Positions 1 to 7,458 of a DNA stretch of 16,555 nt are shown piece after piece (within the stretch, counting starts at the first letter, position 1; each line of letters begins with the position of its first letter). Position numbers and translations under genes: made by a program. Source of the DNA: Gammaproteobacteria bacterium (lineage in GTDB: Bacteria; Pseudomonadota; Gammaproteobacteria; DRLM01); the NCBI GenBank assembly GCA_015490395.1, contig WFXX01000149.1:1-16555 (forward strand). The letters run 5' to 3'. The notes under the pieces were generated by a model that searched no databases, was not told where the DNA came from, and saw only the letters and a program-made list of their open reading frames with translations.

Positions 1-1232
1 CCTGGGTCCAGGAGGCCTATCTCAAGGGTCTCAACACCGAGGGAAGCGACCGCTTCGGAGAGGCCCTCGCCCTGTCCCGGGACGGCAACACCCTGGCCGT
101 GGGCGCCTACAGGGAAGACGGCTCGGCCACCACCATTGACGGCCCCGACGACAACGCCGCCTTCGATGCGGGAGCGGCCTACGTCTTCGTGCGGGATGCC
201 TCCGGCCAGTGGAGCCAGGAGGCCTACGTCAAGCCGGCCAACGCTCAAAGCGGTGACCGGTTCGGCGTCTCGGTCTCGTTGGCCGACGACGGCAGCATCC
301 TGGCCGTCGGGGCACCCCGGGAGTCCAGCGGCGATCCGGCCAACCCCGGCGACAACAGCGCCATCCGGGCGGGGGCTGCCTACGTCTTCCAGCGGGGCGG
401 CGGCGGCTGGTCCCAGACGGCCTACCTCAAGGCCAGCAACCTGCAGGCCGGCGACAGCTTCGGCCAGCGGGTGGCCCTCTCGGGCGATGGCCTCACCCTG
501 GCCGTCTCCGCCACCGGCGAGGACAGCGCCGCCACCGGCATCGACGGCGACCAGGCCAGCAACGACGCTTCCGGGGCGGGCGCCGTCTACATCTTCGTGC
601 GGGATCCCGGCACCGGCGCCTGGACCCAGGAGGCCTACCTGAAGGCATCCAACCCCGAATCACGGGACTACTTCGGCAGCGAGCTGGCCATCTCCGACGA
701 CGGGCGCACCGTGGCCGTGGCCGCCAGCGGGGAGGACAGCGCCGCCACCGGCATCGACGGCGACCAGGCCGACAACGACGCCGCGGGGGCGGGGGCCGTG
801 TACGTCTTCACCAAGGATCCCCAGACGGGGAGCTGGGCCCAGGAGGCCTATGTCAAGCCCCTCCACACCACCGCCTGGGACAACTTCGGCGACGCCATCG
901 CCCTCTCGGGCGATGGCACCTTGCTGGTGGTCGGCGCCACCGGCGAGAACGGGTCCGGCACCGGTCTCGGCGCCGATCCCGTCGACGACGGGGCGGTGGA
1001 TGCCGGCGCCCTGTACCTCCTGCGGCGCACCGCCTCCGGCTGGGAGCACTGGCGCTACGTCAAGGCCCCCAACACCGACCCCGACGATCTGTTCGGAGAG
1101 GGCGTGGCCACGGACGATACGGGCTCGGTGGTGGCCGTGGGGGCGGCCGGCGAGAAGAGCCGCGCCACCGGGATCGGCGGGGATCAGACGGACAACGGGC
1201 TGGCCAACGTCGGCGCCGTCTACCTGTACTGA
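1..1232 (+). CDS. FG-GAP-type repeat protein, 5' end missing
   Basis: The reading frame is open from the window edge (first complete codon at position 3), so the start and any signal peptide lie outside; the GTG at 99 is only an internal valine codon. The visible 409 residues are six tandem repeats beginning with Trp codons at 3, 210, 408, 621, 834 and 1041, each about 64-71 residues. Each repeat starts W-x-Q-E-A-Y-x-K, then has a D-x-F-G core, an S-x-DG-x-x-x-AVGA strand, a Gly/Asp-rich G-I-D-G-D-Q loop resembling a calcium-binding site, and ends AGAVYVF. This is the pattern of FG-GAP/integrin-alpha-like beta-propeller blades found in large exported bacterial proteins; the sixth blade ends at the stop codon with no membrane anchor or sorting tail. 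A role in adhesion or surface binding is an inference. No terminator is seen in the 63 bases before the next gene. Confidence 0.8.
   Translation, partial: WVQEAYLKGLNTEGSDRFGEALALSRDGNTLAVGAYREDGSATTIDGPDDNAAFDAGAAYVFVRDASGQWSQEAYVKPANAQSGDRFGVSVSLADDGSILAVGAPRESSGDPANPGDNSAIRAGAAYVFQRGGGGWSQTAYLKASNLQAGDSFGQRVALSGDGLTLAVSATGEDSAATGIDGDQASNDASGAGAVYIFVRDPGTGAWTQEAYLKASNPESRDYFGSELAISDDGRTVAVAASGEDSAATGIDGDQADNDAAGAGAVYVFTKDPQTGSWAQEAYVKPLHTTAWDNFGDAIALSGDGTLLVVGATGENGSGTGLGADPVDDGAVDAGALYLLRRTASGWEHWRYVKAPNTDPDDLFGEGVATDDTGSVVAVGAAGEKSRATGIGGDQTDNGLANVGAVYLY
3..1232 (+). repeat. Six tandem repeats of about 192-213 bases
   Basis: Repeat units start at 3, 210, 408, 621, 834 and 1041 and are 207, 198, 213, 213, 207 and 192 bases long, all in frame. 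Units 3 and 4 (408-833) are the most alike, sharing GEDSAATGIDGDQ at protein level and near-identical DNA at 520-553 and 730-763. Unit 6 is the most diverged, with WEHWRYVK in place of the WxQEAYxK opening, as expected for a terminal unit. Confidence 0.8.
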
Positions 1233-1295
1233 GCCTTCCCTGGCCCCGTCTTCTCCCCCTGGCGGCCTCGCCTCCGCCGCCGTAGAGTAGGGGGC

Positions 1296-2657
1296 GTGGA
1301 GGGGAGGGGGACAGGGCCGAGCCTGCCATGCCCGCCGCGCCGAGGGGCTGCGGGGCTGCTGCTCCTGGCCGTCCTGCTGGCCCTGGCCGCCTGTGGGCGC
1401 AGCCCCACGGAAGGGCAGGGGCCGCAAGGCGGCGCGGCTCCGCTGGAGGTTTGGGCCCATGCCGGCCAGGAGGCCGAGCGCCGGGTGCTGGAGGCCCAGG
1501 CGGCCCGATACAACGCCTCGGGCCCGGCGATCCCGGTCCGCCTCACCTTCCTCCCCGAGGGTGGTTACAACGCCCAGGTCCAGGCCGCGGCCCTGGCCGG
1601 GGACCTGCCCTGCCTCCTGGAGCTGGACGGCCCCTACCTGGCCCACTACGTCTGGCAGGGCAAGCTGAGGCCCCTGGACGAGCTGCTGCCCGAGGCGCTG
1701 CGCCGGGACCTGCTGCCCTCCATCCTGGCCCAGGGGACCTACCGGGGCCGCCTCTATGGGGTGGGGACCTTCGACTCGGGCCTGGGCCTCTACGGCCGGC
1801 GGAGCCTCCTGGAGGCCGTGGTGGAGGCCGTAGGGGCCGAGCTCCCCCGCGGGCCCGAGGAGGCCTGGCCCGTGGAGCGCTTCGAGGCCCTCCTGGAGGC
1901 CCTGGCCGCCCGGGACCCGGACGGGGCCGTGCTGGATCTGGGCCTGCAGCTCCGGGGGGAGTGGTACACCTACGCCTTCGCCCCGGTCCTCCACTCCGCA
2001 GGGAGCAGCCTCCTCGCCCCCGGCCCGGACGGGCGCCTGCACGCGGTCGGGGTGTTGGACGGCCCCGCCTCCGTGGCCGCCCTGGAGCGCATCCAGGGCT
2101 GGATCCGGCGGGGCTGGGTGGACCCCAACCTGGACGAGGCCGCCTTCACCGCGGGGCGGGTGGCCCTGGCCTGGGGCGGACACTGGGACTTCCCCCGCTA
2201 CCGGGAGGCCTGGGGCGAGGACCTGGTCCTGCTGCCGCTGCCCGATTTCGGGCGGGGCAGCCGCACCGGCCAGGGCTCCTGGGTCTGGACCGTCACCCGG
2301 GGCTGCGACCGGCCCGAGGCGGCCGCGGCCTTCCTGCGCTTCCTGCTGCGGCCGGAGGAGATCCTGGCCATGACCGCGGCCAACGCGGCGGTGCCGGCCC
2401 GCCGCAGCGCCGTGGCCCGCTCGCCCCTCTACGGGCCCCAGGGGCCCCTGCGCCTCTTCGCCGTCCAGCTCGCCGGGGGTTGGGCGGTGCCCCGGCCCCG
2501 CACCGCCGCCTACCCGGTGGTGACCTCCGCCTTCCAGGAGGCCTTCGCCGCGGCGCGGGACGGGCTGGACGTGGCGGCGGCCCTGCGCCGCGCGGCGCGG
2601 ACCATCGACCGGGAGCTGGCCGAGGGCGGCTATGGGGCGGAGGCCCGGGGCCTCTGA
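1296..2657 (+). CDS. ABC transporter sugar-binding lipoprotein (family 1 solute-binding protein)
   Basis: Predicted extracytoplasmic binding component of a carbohydrate ABC importer, 453 residues. A GTG start at 1296 gives a basic segment with RR at 15-16, a hydrophobic stretch (about 19-31) and a lipobox L30-A-A-C33, so the mature protein should be lipid-anchored at Cys33. No in-frame ATG lies before the hydrophobic segment, which is why GTG is chosen. The mature part begins LEVWAHAG and has the typical family features: LPCLLELDGPYLAHYVWQG, YRGRLYGVGTFDSG and a late AWGGHWDFPRY segment. It resembles the UgpB/MalE cluster but the ligand cannot be read from sequence. It is followed at once by two permeases and an ATPase, with the first permease overlapping its end by 26 bases. 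No transcriptional regulator or sugar-processing enzyme lies beside it to indicate the substrate. Confidence 0.85.
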   Translation: MEGRGTGPSLPCPPRRGAAGLLLLAVLLALAACGRSPTEGQGPQGGAAPLEVWAHAGQEAERRVLEAQAARYNASGPAIPVRLTFLPEGGYNAQVQAAALAGDLPCLLELDGPYLAHYVWQGKLRPLDELLPEALRRDLLPSILAQGTYRGRLYGVGTFDSGLGLYGRRSLLEAVVEAVGAELPRGPEEAWPVERFEALLEALAARDPDGAVLDLGLQLRGEWYTYAFAPVLHSAGSSLLAPGPDGRLHAVGVLDGPASVAALERIQGWIRRGWVDPNLDEAAFTAGRVALAWGGHWDFPRYREAWGEDLVLLPLPDFGRGSRTGQGSWVWTVTRGCDRPEAAAAFLRFLLRPEEILAMTAANAAVPARRSAVARSPLYGPQGPLRLFAVQLAGGWAVPRPRTAAYPVVTSAFQEAFAAARDGLDVAAALRRAARTIDRELAEGGYGAEARGL

Positions 2658-3546
2658 GCCCTTCTCCGAGGAGGCCCGGGCGGGGCGCTGGCTGACGGCC
2701 CCGGCCCTGGCGGGCCTGCTCCTGTTCGCGCTGCTGCCCTTCCTGGGGGCGGTGGCCCTCAGCCTCACCGACTTGCGCCTGGGCTCGCCCCGGCCCCCTG
2801 CTTTCGTGGGGCTGGAGCAGTACCAGCGGCTGCTGGAGGATCCCGCCTTCCTGGCCGCCCTGGGCAACAACCTCCTCTTCGCCTTGGGCGTGGTGCCGGT
2901 GCAGACCGGGCTGGCCCTGCTGCTGGCCCTGGGCCTGAACCGCCGCTTCCCCGGGCAGATGGCCCTGCGCACCTTGCTCTTCCTGCCCGTGGTCTTCCCC
3001 ATGGCCCTGGTGGCGGTGATGTGGACGGTGCTCTACGCCCCGGGGCCAGGCGGGGCGGTGAACGCCTTCCTGGAGGCCGTCACCTTCGGTCTGTGGGAGC
3101 CCCGGGACTTCCTGCGCGATCCCGCCTGGGCCCTGCCGGCGGTGATGCTGACCTCCGTCTGGCAGGGGGTGGGCTTCCAGATGGTGGTGCTGCTGGCCGG
3201 GCTGCAGGCCATCCCCCGGGAGCTCTACGAGGCCGCACGGGTGGACGGGGCCGGCCCCTGGCGGCAGTTCCTGCACGTGACCCTCCCGGGGCTGCGCAAC
3301 CCCCTGCTCTTCGTGGTCCTGGTCACCGCCATCCTGGCCTTCCGGGTCTTCGACCAGATCCAGATCATGACCCAGGGCGGCCCGGGGCAGGCCACCACCA
3401 CCCTCATGTACGAGGCCGTGCGGGCCGCCTTCGTGCGCCAGCAGCTGGCCCAGGGGGCGGCCATCAGCGTGGTCCTCTTTCTCCTGGTGCTGGGCCTGAC
3501 CCTGCTCCAGCGCCGGCTGCTGCGCCAGCGGCAGGTGCTGGCATGA
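2632..3546 (+). CDS. ABC sugar transporter permease, MalF/UgpA type
   Basis: Integral membrane component of a CUT1-type carbohydrate importer, 304 residues, the usual length for UgpA-like permeases. The ATG at 2632 has GAGGG a few bases upstream and overlaps the binding-protein gene by 26 bases, suggesting translational coupling. After a short cytoplasmic tail, hydrophobic segments begin at LTAPALAGLLLFALLPFLGA (about residue 20), followed by several further spans. The EAA loop that contacts the ATPase is present as E200-A-A-RVDGAGPWRQF...LPGL. The MTQGGPGQATTTLMYE segment near the C-terminus is typical of this permease family. Its stop codon overlaps the start of the second permease (ATGA). 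Confidence 0.92.
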   Translation: MGRRPGASEPFSEEARAGRWLTAPALAGLLLFALLPFLGAVALSLTDLRLGSPRPPAFVGLEQYQRLLEDPAFLAALGNNLLFALGVVPVQTGLALLLALGLNRRFPGQMALRTLLFLPVVFPMALVAVMWTVLYAPGPGGAVNAFLEAVTFGLWEPRDFLRDPAWALPAVMLTSVWQGVGFQMVVLLAGLQAIPRELYEAARVDGAGPWRQFLHVTLPGLRNPLLFVVLVTAILAFRVFDQIQIMTQGGPGQATTTLMYEAVRAAFVRQQLAQGAAISVVLFLLVLGLTLLQRRLLRQRQVLA

Positions 3547-4367
3547 GGGGCGGGCGGGCCCTGGCGGCGCTGGCCCTGTGGGCCTTCGCCCTGGTCTATC
3601 TGGCGCCCGTGGCCTTCATGGTGGTGGGGAGCCTGAAGCCCGACGAGCGGGTGCTCACCGAGGCGGGGAGCCTGGCGGCCCTCTGGCCGGCGGAGGCCAG
3701 CCTGCAGAACTTCCGGGACGTGCTGCGCCGGGTGGACTTCCCCCGCTACCTCCTCAACAGCCTGTGGATCACGGGGGCCACGGTGGCCCTGGGGCTGGTG
3801 GTGAACGGCCTGGCGGGCTACGCCCTGGCCCGCCTGCGCTGGCGGGGCCGCCGCGCCGCCCTGGCCCTGGTGCTCGCCCTGCTGGTGATCCCCTTCGAGG
3901 CCATCGCCGTGCCCCTGTTCTATCTGGTCAGCCTCCTGGGCTGGCGGGACACCTACACCGTGCAGATCCTGCCCTTCGTGGCCAACGCCTTCGCCGTGTA
4001 CCTGTTCTACAGCTTCTTCCTGGACCTTCCCCGGGAGCTGGAGGAGGCCGCCCGGGTGGACGGGGCCGGGGTGCTGCGCACCTTCTGTTCGGTGGTCCTG
4101 CCCAACGCCCGCCCGGTGCTGGCCACCGTGGCGGTGACCACCTTCCTCTTTCAGTGGGGCTCCTTTCTCTGGCCCCTGCTGGTGACCACCGGCGAGGCGG
4201 TGCGCCCCCTCCCCGTGGCCCTGGCCGCCTTCCAGACCCTCCCGCCCCGGCAGTGGGGGGACATCCTGGCCTTCGGTGTCATGATGGTCGCCCCTGTGGT
4301 GCTGCTCTACCTGCTCTTCCAGCCTGCCTTCCTGCGCGGGGCCCGCCTGGCAGGGCCCAAGGGTTGA
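3543..4367 (+). CDS. ABC sugar transporter permease, MalG/UgpE type
   Basis: Second inner-membrane permease, 274 residues. The frame is open far upstream, but the ATG at 3543 overlaps the previous stop as ATGA and leads straight into the first membrane span (ALAALALWAFALVYLAPVAF), the normal MalG-type N-terminus, so it is the chosen start. The family SLKP motif after the first span, the YALARLRWRG segment and the EAA loop (E168-A-A-RVDGAGVLRTF..VVLPNARP) are all visible. It should pair with the upstream permease to form the channel and dock on the ATPase. The ATPase gene begins 12 bases after its stop. Confidence 0.93.
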   Translation: MRGGRALAALALWAFALVYLAPVAFMVVGSLKPDERVLTEAGSLAALWPAEASLQNFRDVLRRVDFPRYLLNSLWITGATVALGLVVNGLAGYALARLRWRGRRAALALVLALLVIPFEAIAVPLFYLVSLLGWRDTYTVQILPFVANAFAVYLFYSFFLDLPRELEEAARVDGAGVLRTFCSVVLPNARPVLATVAVTTFLFQWGSFLWPLLVTTGEAVRPLPVALAAFQTLPPRQWGDILAFGVMMVAPVVLLYLLFQPAFLRGARLAGPKG

Positions 4368-4379
4368 AGGGGCGCACCG

Positions 4380-5531
4380 GTGGCTACCCTGGAGCTGCAA
4401 GGCCTGAGCAAGCGCTACCCGGACGGGACCTTGGCCCTGGAGGGCTTGGACCTGGCGGTGGGGGAGGGGGAGCTCCTGGTCCTGGTGGGCCCCTCCGGCT
4501 GCGGCAAGTCCACCCTGCTGCGTCTGGTGGCGGGCCTGGAGGTGCCCACCGCGGGCCGGATCCGGATCGGTGGCCGCGACGTCACCGGCCTGCCGCCCCA
4601 GGCCCGGGACGTGGCCATGGTCTTTCAGAACTACGCCCTCTATCCCCACCTCAGCGTGGCCGGGAACCTGGAGTTCCCCCTGCGCATGCGCCGCGTGCCC
4701 CGCCGGGAGCGGCGGCGCCGGGTGGCCGAGGTGGCGGCCCTCCTCGGCCTGGAGGCCCTGCTGGGGCGCCGTCCCGCGGAGCTCTCCGGCGGGCAGCGGC
4801 AGCGGGTGGCCATGGGCCGGGCTCTGGTGCGCCGCCCCGCGCTGCTGCTGCTGGACGAGCCCCTCTCCAACCTGGACGCCCGGCTGCGGGTCCAGCTGCG
4901 GGCGGAGCTGGCCGCCCTGCAGCGGCGCATGGGGGTGACCACGGTGCACGTGACCCACGATCAGGCCGAGGCCATGACCATGGGACATCGGGTGGCCGTG
5001 CTGCGGGCCGGGCGCCTGGAGCAGCTCGGCCCGCCCGAGGCCCTCTACCGGGAGCCGGCCACCGCCTTCGTGGCCGCCTTCCTGGGGAGCCCCGGGATGA
5101 ACCTCCTGCCCGGGCGGCTGCACCGGGAGGGGCGCGGCTGGGCCCTGGAGGTGGCCGGTGCCCGCTGGTCCGGAGAGGAAGGCCCCCCGCCGGCCCCGGA
5201 GGGGGCGGTGGCGGTGGGGGTGCGGCCGGAGCACCTGCACCTGGCCCGGGGTGGGCCCGGGAGCCCCGCCGGCCTGACCCTCACCGTGGCAGCCGTGGAG
5301 CGCCTGGGCCACGAGATCCTGCTCCATGCCCTGGCTCCCGGCGAGGCGCCAGCCCAGGCCTGGGGTGAGGCCGTGCGCGGGGCGTGGCCGCCCACGGTGG
5401 CCCTCCGCCTCCCGGCCCGGGAGCGCACCCCGGCGCCGGGGGACCGGGTGGCCGTCCGCCCGGCTGGCCCCTTGCACCTCTTCGACCCCTTGGGGGGCAG
5501 GCGCCTTGCCATGGTGGACGCCACCGTATAG
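4380..5531 (+). CDS. ABC sugar transporter ATP-binding protein, MalK/UgpC type
   Basis: Cytoplasmic ATPase energising the importer, 383 residues with a GTG start at 4380 preceded by AAGGGG at 4367-4372. Every nucleotide-binding motif is present: Walker A GPSGCGKST (37-45), the Q-loop in FQNYALYP, the signature LSGGQ (135-139), Walker B LLLLDEP with D159-E160, and the switch His in HVTHDQ (H193). A C-terminal regulatory/TOBE region follows (about 235-380), including VGVRPEHLHL. The length and the long C-terminal region fit the MalK/UgpC/MsmK group rather than short ABC ATPases. In this group one ATPase sometimes serves several importers, but here it lies in the same operon as its likely permeases. 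Confidence 0.93.
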   Translation: MATLELQGLSKRYPDGTLALEGLDLAVGEGELLVLVGPSGCGKSTLLRLVAGLEVPTAGRIRIGGRDVTGLPPQARDVAMVFQNYALYPHLSVAGNLEFPLRMRRVPRRERRRRVAEVAALLGLEALLGRRPAELSGGQRQRVAMGRALVRRPALLLLDEPLSNLDARLRVQLRAELAALQRRMGVTTVHVTHDQAEAMTMGHRVAVLRAGRLEQLGPPEALYREPATAFVAAFLGSPGMNLLPGRLHREGRGWALEVAGARWSGEEGPPPAPEGAVAVGVRPEHLHLARGGPGSPAGLTLTVAAVERLGHEILLHALAPGEAPAQAWGEAVRGAWPPTVALRLPARERTPAPGDRVAVRPAGPLHLFDPLGGRRLAMVDATV

Positions 5532-5557
5532 GCTGCCTTTGCTTGAGGAGCCGCCGC

Positions 5558-6298
5558 GTGTTCCCGATCGACGACACCGTCCCGAGACGCCAACCGGCCT
5601 TTGTGGTCTGGGGGCTGATCCTGATCAACGGGGCGGTCTTCTGGTATCAGATCTCCCTCACCCCTCAGGAGGCCCAGGCCTTGGCCTACCGCTGGGCCCT
5701 GGTGCCCCTGCGCTACAGCGACCCGGCCTGGGGCCTGGCCCATGGCCTGGACCCCAACAACTACCTGCCCTTTCTCACCAACACCTTCATGCACGGGGGC
5801 TGGGCCCACATCGTGGGCAACATGTGGACCCTGTGGCTCTTTGGCTCCGCCGTGGAGGACCGCCTGGGGCACGGCCGCTTCCTCGCCTTTTACCTGCTGA
5901 GCGGGCTGGCGGCGAGCTGGACCCATTATCTGTTCAACGCCGCCTCACCGATCCCTGCCCTGGGGGCCTCGGGGGCCATTGCTGGGGTCATTGCCGGTTA
6001 CGCCCTGCTGTTCCCGCGGGCGCGCATCGTCTTTCTGGTTCCTGTGCTGTTCCTGCCCCTGTTCTTCGACCTGCCGGCCCTGGTCTATGCCGTGGCTTGG
6101 TACCTGCTCCAGGTCTTCCAAGGCGCCCTGGGCCTGATGCGGCCGGAGCTGGGCGGGGGCATCGCCTGGTGGGCCCACGCCGGGGGCTTCGTCGCCGGGG
6201 CCCTGCTGATGCTAGTGCTCCGGCGCTGGATCCGCGTGCGCCGGTATTTTCGGGACGAGACCCGTCTGGGCTACGGCCCCGGCGGCGAGCGACCATAA
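5558..6298 (+). CDS. Rhomboid family intramembrane serine protease
   Basis: Predicted polytopic membrane protease of 246 residues. The frame is open upstream from 5384, but the GTG at 5558 has GAGGAG at 5545-5550 and gives a compact N-terminus before the first span (WGLILINGAVFWY), so it is preferred. The rhomboid signature is complete: the L1-loop/TM2 motif HGGWAHIVGNMWTLWLFG (79-96), the catalytic serine in GASG (S138) and the catalytic histidine in WWAHAGGFVAG (H207). The Ser-His dyad is intact, so it is likely active. It begins 26 bases after the ABC ATPase stop and ends 19 bases before another membrane-associated protease, so all may be co-transcribed. The substrate is unknown. Confidence 0.92.
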   Translation: MFPIDDTVPRRQPAFVVWGLILINGAVFWYQISLTPQEAQALAYRWALVPLRYSDPAWGLAHGLDPNNYLPFLTNTFMHGGWAHIVGNMWTLWLFGSAVEDRLGHGRFLAFYLLSGLAASWTHYLFNAASPIPALGASGAIAGVIAGYALLFPRARIVFLVPVLFLPLFFDLPALVYAVAWYLLQVFQGALGLMRPELGGGIAWWAHAGGFVAGALLMLVLRRWIRVRRYFRDETRLGYGPGGERP

Positions 6299-6317
6299 GC
6301 ACCGAGGAGTCCGCGCC

Positions 6318-7154
6318 ATGAGCGTGCTGGATCTGTTCTGGCTGTTCTTCATCCTCTCGGCCCTGCAGCCGGTGGTCCATCAGCGCATGGTCGAGGCGGC
6401 GCGCCAGCGCAAGATCGCCGCCCTGGAGGAGCAGCGTCGGTCCCGGGTGATCCTGCTGGTGCACCGTCAGGAGACCATGCGCCTGCTGGGCTTTCCCGTG
6501 ATGCGATACATCAATGTAGACGACTCCGAGGCCGTGCTGCGGGCTATTCACATGACAGATCCGGACATGCCCGTGGACCTGGTGCTGCACACCCCCGGTG
6601 GGCTGGTGCTAGCCTCCTTGCAGATCGCCCGCGCCCTCAAGCAGCGCAAAGGCAAGGTGACCGTGTTCGTGCCCCACTACGCCATGTCCGGGGGCACCCT
6701 CATCGCCTTGGCGGCCGACGAGATCGTCATGGCCCCCCATGCGGTGCTCGGACCGGTGGATCCGCAGCTCGGCGAGCTCCCCGCCGCCTCCCTGCTCAAG
6801 GTGGTCGAGAGCAAGGACCCCAAGGACGTGGAGGATCGCACCCTGATCCTGGCCGACGTGGCACGCAAGGCCGTGGACCAGGTGCGTGCCGCGGTGGAAG
6901 AGCTGCTGGAGGGCCGCATGGCGCAGGAGCACGCTCGGGAGGTGGCCCGGCTGATGAGCACCGGCACCTGGACCCACGACTATCCCATCACCTTCCAGCA
7001 GGCCAAGGAGCTGGGGCTGCCGGTGAGCGACCGCATTCCTGAAGCGGTGCTGGAGCTCATGGCCCTCTATCCCCAACCCACCCAGGCCGCCTCGGGGGTG
7101 GAATACCTGCCTGTGCCGCGCGGCGGCCAGGGGCGTCCGGCGGGGCGCCCCTGA
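6318..7154 (+). CDS. SDH/ClpP-fold membrane-anchored serine protease family protein
   Basis: A 278-residue protein with an N-terminal membrane segment (VLDLFWLFFILSALQP, residues 3-18), a charged linker and a ClpP/crotonase-fold protease domain of the SDH serine proteinase family (related to SppA and NfeD-type proteases). Visible motifs are LHTPGG (90-95), an oxyanion-type loop, and YAMSGGTLIALAADEIVM with candidate nucleophile S124, followed by GPVDPQLGELPA. The general base is not certain from sequence alone. The ATG at 6318 has GAGGAG at 6304-6309. It follows the rhomboid gene by 19 bases, which suggests a shared role in membrane proteolysis and possible co-transcription with the transporter. 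No intrinsic terminator is obvious after its stop. Confidence 0.88.
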   Translation: MSVLDLFWLFFILSALQPVVHQRMVEAARQRKIAALEEQRRSRVILLVHRQETMRLLGFPVMRYINVDDSEAVLRAIHMTDPDMPVDLVLHTPGGLVLASLQIARALKQRKGKVTVFVPHYAMSGGTLIALAADEIVMAPHAVLGPVDPQLGELPAASLLKVVESKDPKDVEDRTLILADVARKAVDQVRAAVEELLEGRMAQEHAREVARLMSTGTWTHDYPITFQQAKELGLPVSDRIPEAVLELMALYPQPTQAASGVEYLPVPRGGQGRPAGRP

Positions 7155-7158
7155 ACCC

Positions 7159-7188
7159 TTGCCCCATCGCCTTGGATTTCCGTATCCT
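7159..7188 (+). promoter_or_regulatory. Weak sigma70-like promoter candidate for the inositol phosphate synthase gene
   Basis: TTGCCC (7159-7164) and TATCCT (7183-7188) each match the consensus at four of six positions with an 18-base spacer. If used, the mRNA leader before the ATG at 7459 would be about 260 bases. The match is weak and could be chance. Confidence 0.25.
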
Positions 7189-7440
7189 TTCGCCAGCCGC
7201 TGGGCGGCGCGCGGCATCAGGGTGCATCTCGCCAGGGAGCCGGCGGGCTGACCGGTCCCGGACATGCGCGGCCCGGGGCCGCCACGGCGGCCGCACGCGC
7301 CGATCTTCGCCAACCCGTCCCCACGTCCCTGCAGCGCCGCGCCAGCCGGGCCTGGGCAGGCCCCGGGAGACGCTTGATCCACGATCGCCAGGCTTCGCCG
7401 GGGCACCTCGCGGTCGCCCTGTCGCCTGCGCGGAGCCTAC

Positions 7441-7452
7441 AGGAGGAGGTGA
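7441..7452 (+). promoter_or_regulatory. Strong Shine-Dalgarno sequence for ino1
   Basis: AGGAGGAGGTGA ends six bases before the ATG at 7459. It is close to the full anti-16S complement and is the strongest ribosome-binding site in the window, fixing the start and implying efficient translation. Confidence 0.85.
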
Positions 7453-7458
7453 CACGCA

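Larger units (their letters stand above)
7155..7458 (+). other. 304-base leader/intergenic region upstream of inositol phosphate synthase
   Basis: No credible gene is seen here. A weak promoter candidate lies at 7159-7188. Further down are inverted repeats: 7268-7273 with 7277-7282, 7277-7283 with 7286-7292 (the two share one arm, so the stems exclude each other), and 7346-7353 with 7358-7366 (one-base bulge). The region ends in a strong Shine-Dalgarno sequence. High G+C makes short stems likely by chance, so a regulatory leader is only a possibility. Confidence 0.4.

Noticed and set aside
3..1232. Tandem repeats as a CRISPR or satellite array
   Set aside because: The units are about 200 bases, in frame, and encode conserved protein blades with diverged third positions.
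1283..1295. TAGAGT as a -10 box just before the binding-protein GTG
   Set aside because: No -35 match at the right distance and it would need a leaderless GTG start; not supported enough to annotate.
660..3002. Very long reverse-strand open frame (780 codons)
   Set aside because: It lies antisense to the FG-GAP repeats, binding protein and permease, is dominated by Gly/Pro/Arg/Ala with no domain motif, and is the usual shadow frame of G+C-rich coding DNA.
3021..3542. Upstream extension of the second permease frame
   Set aside because: It overlaps the first permease, has no permease-like sequence, and the ATG at 3543 gives the normal N-terminus with an ATGA overlap.
3225..5477. Reverse-strand open frame of 750 codons
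   Set aside because: Antisense to permease and ATPase genes whose motifs are complete on the + strand; rich in Gln/Gly/His low-complexity and no recognisable motif.
5384..5557. Upstream extension of the rhomboid frame
   Set aside because: It lies within the ATPase gene and is Pro/Gly-rich; GTG 5558 has a good ribosome-binding site and the right spacing.
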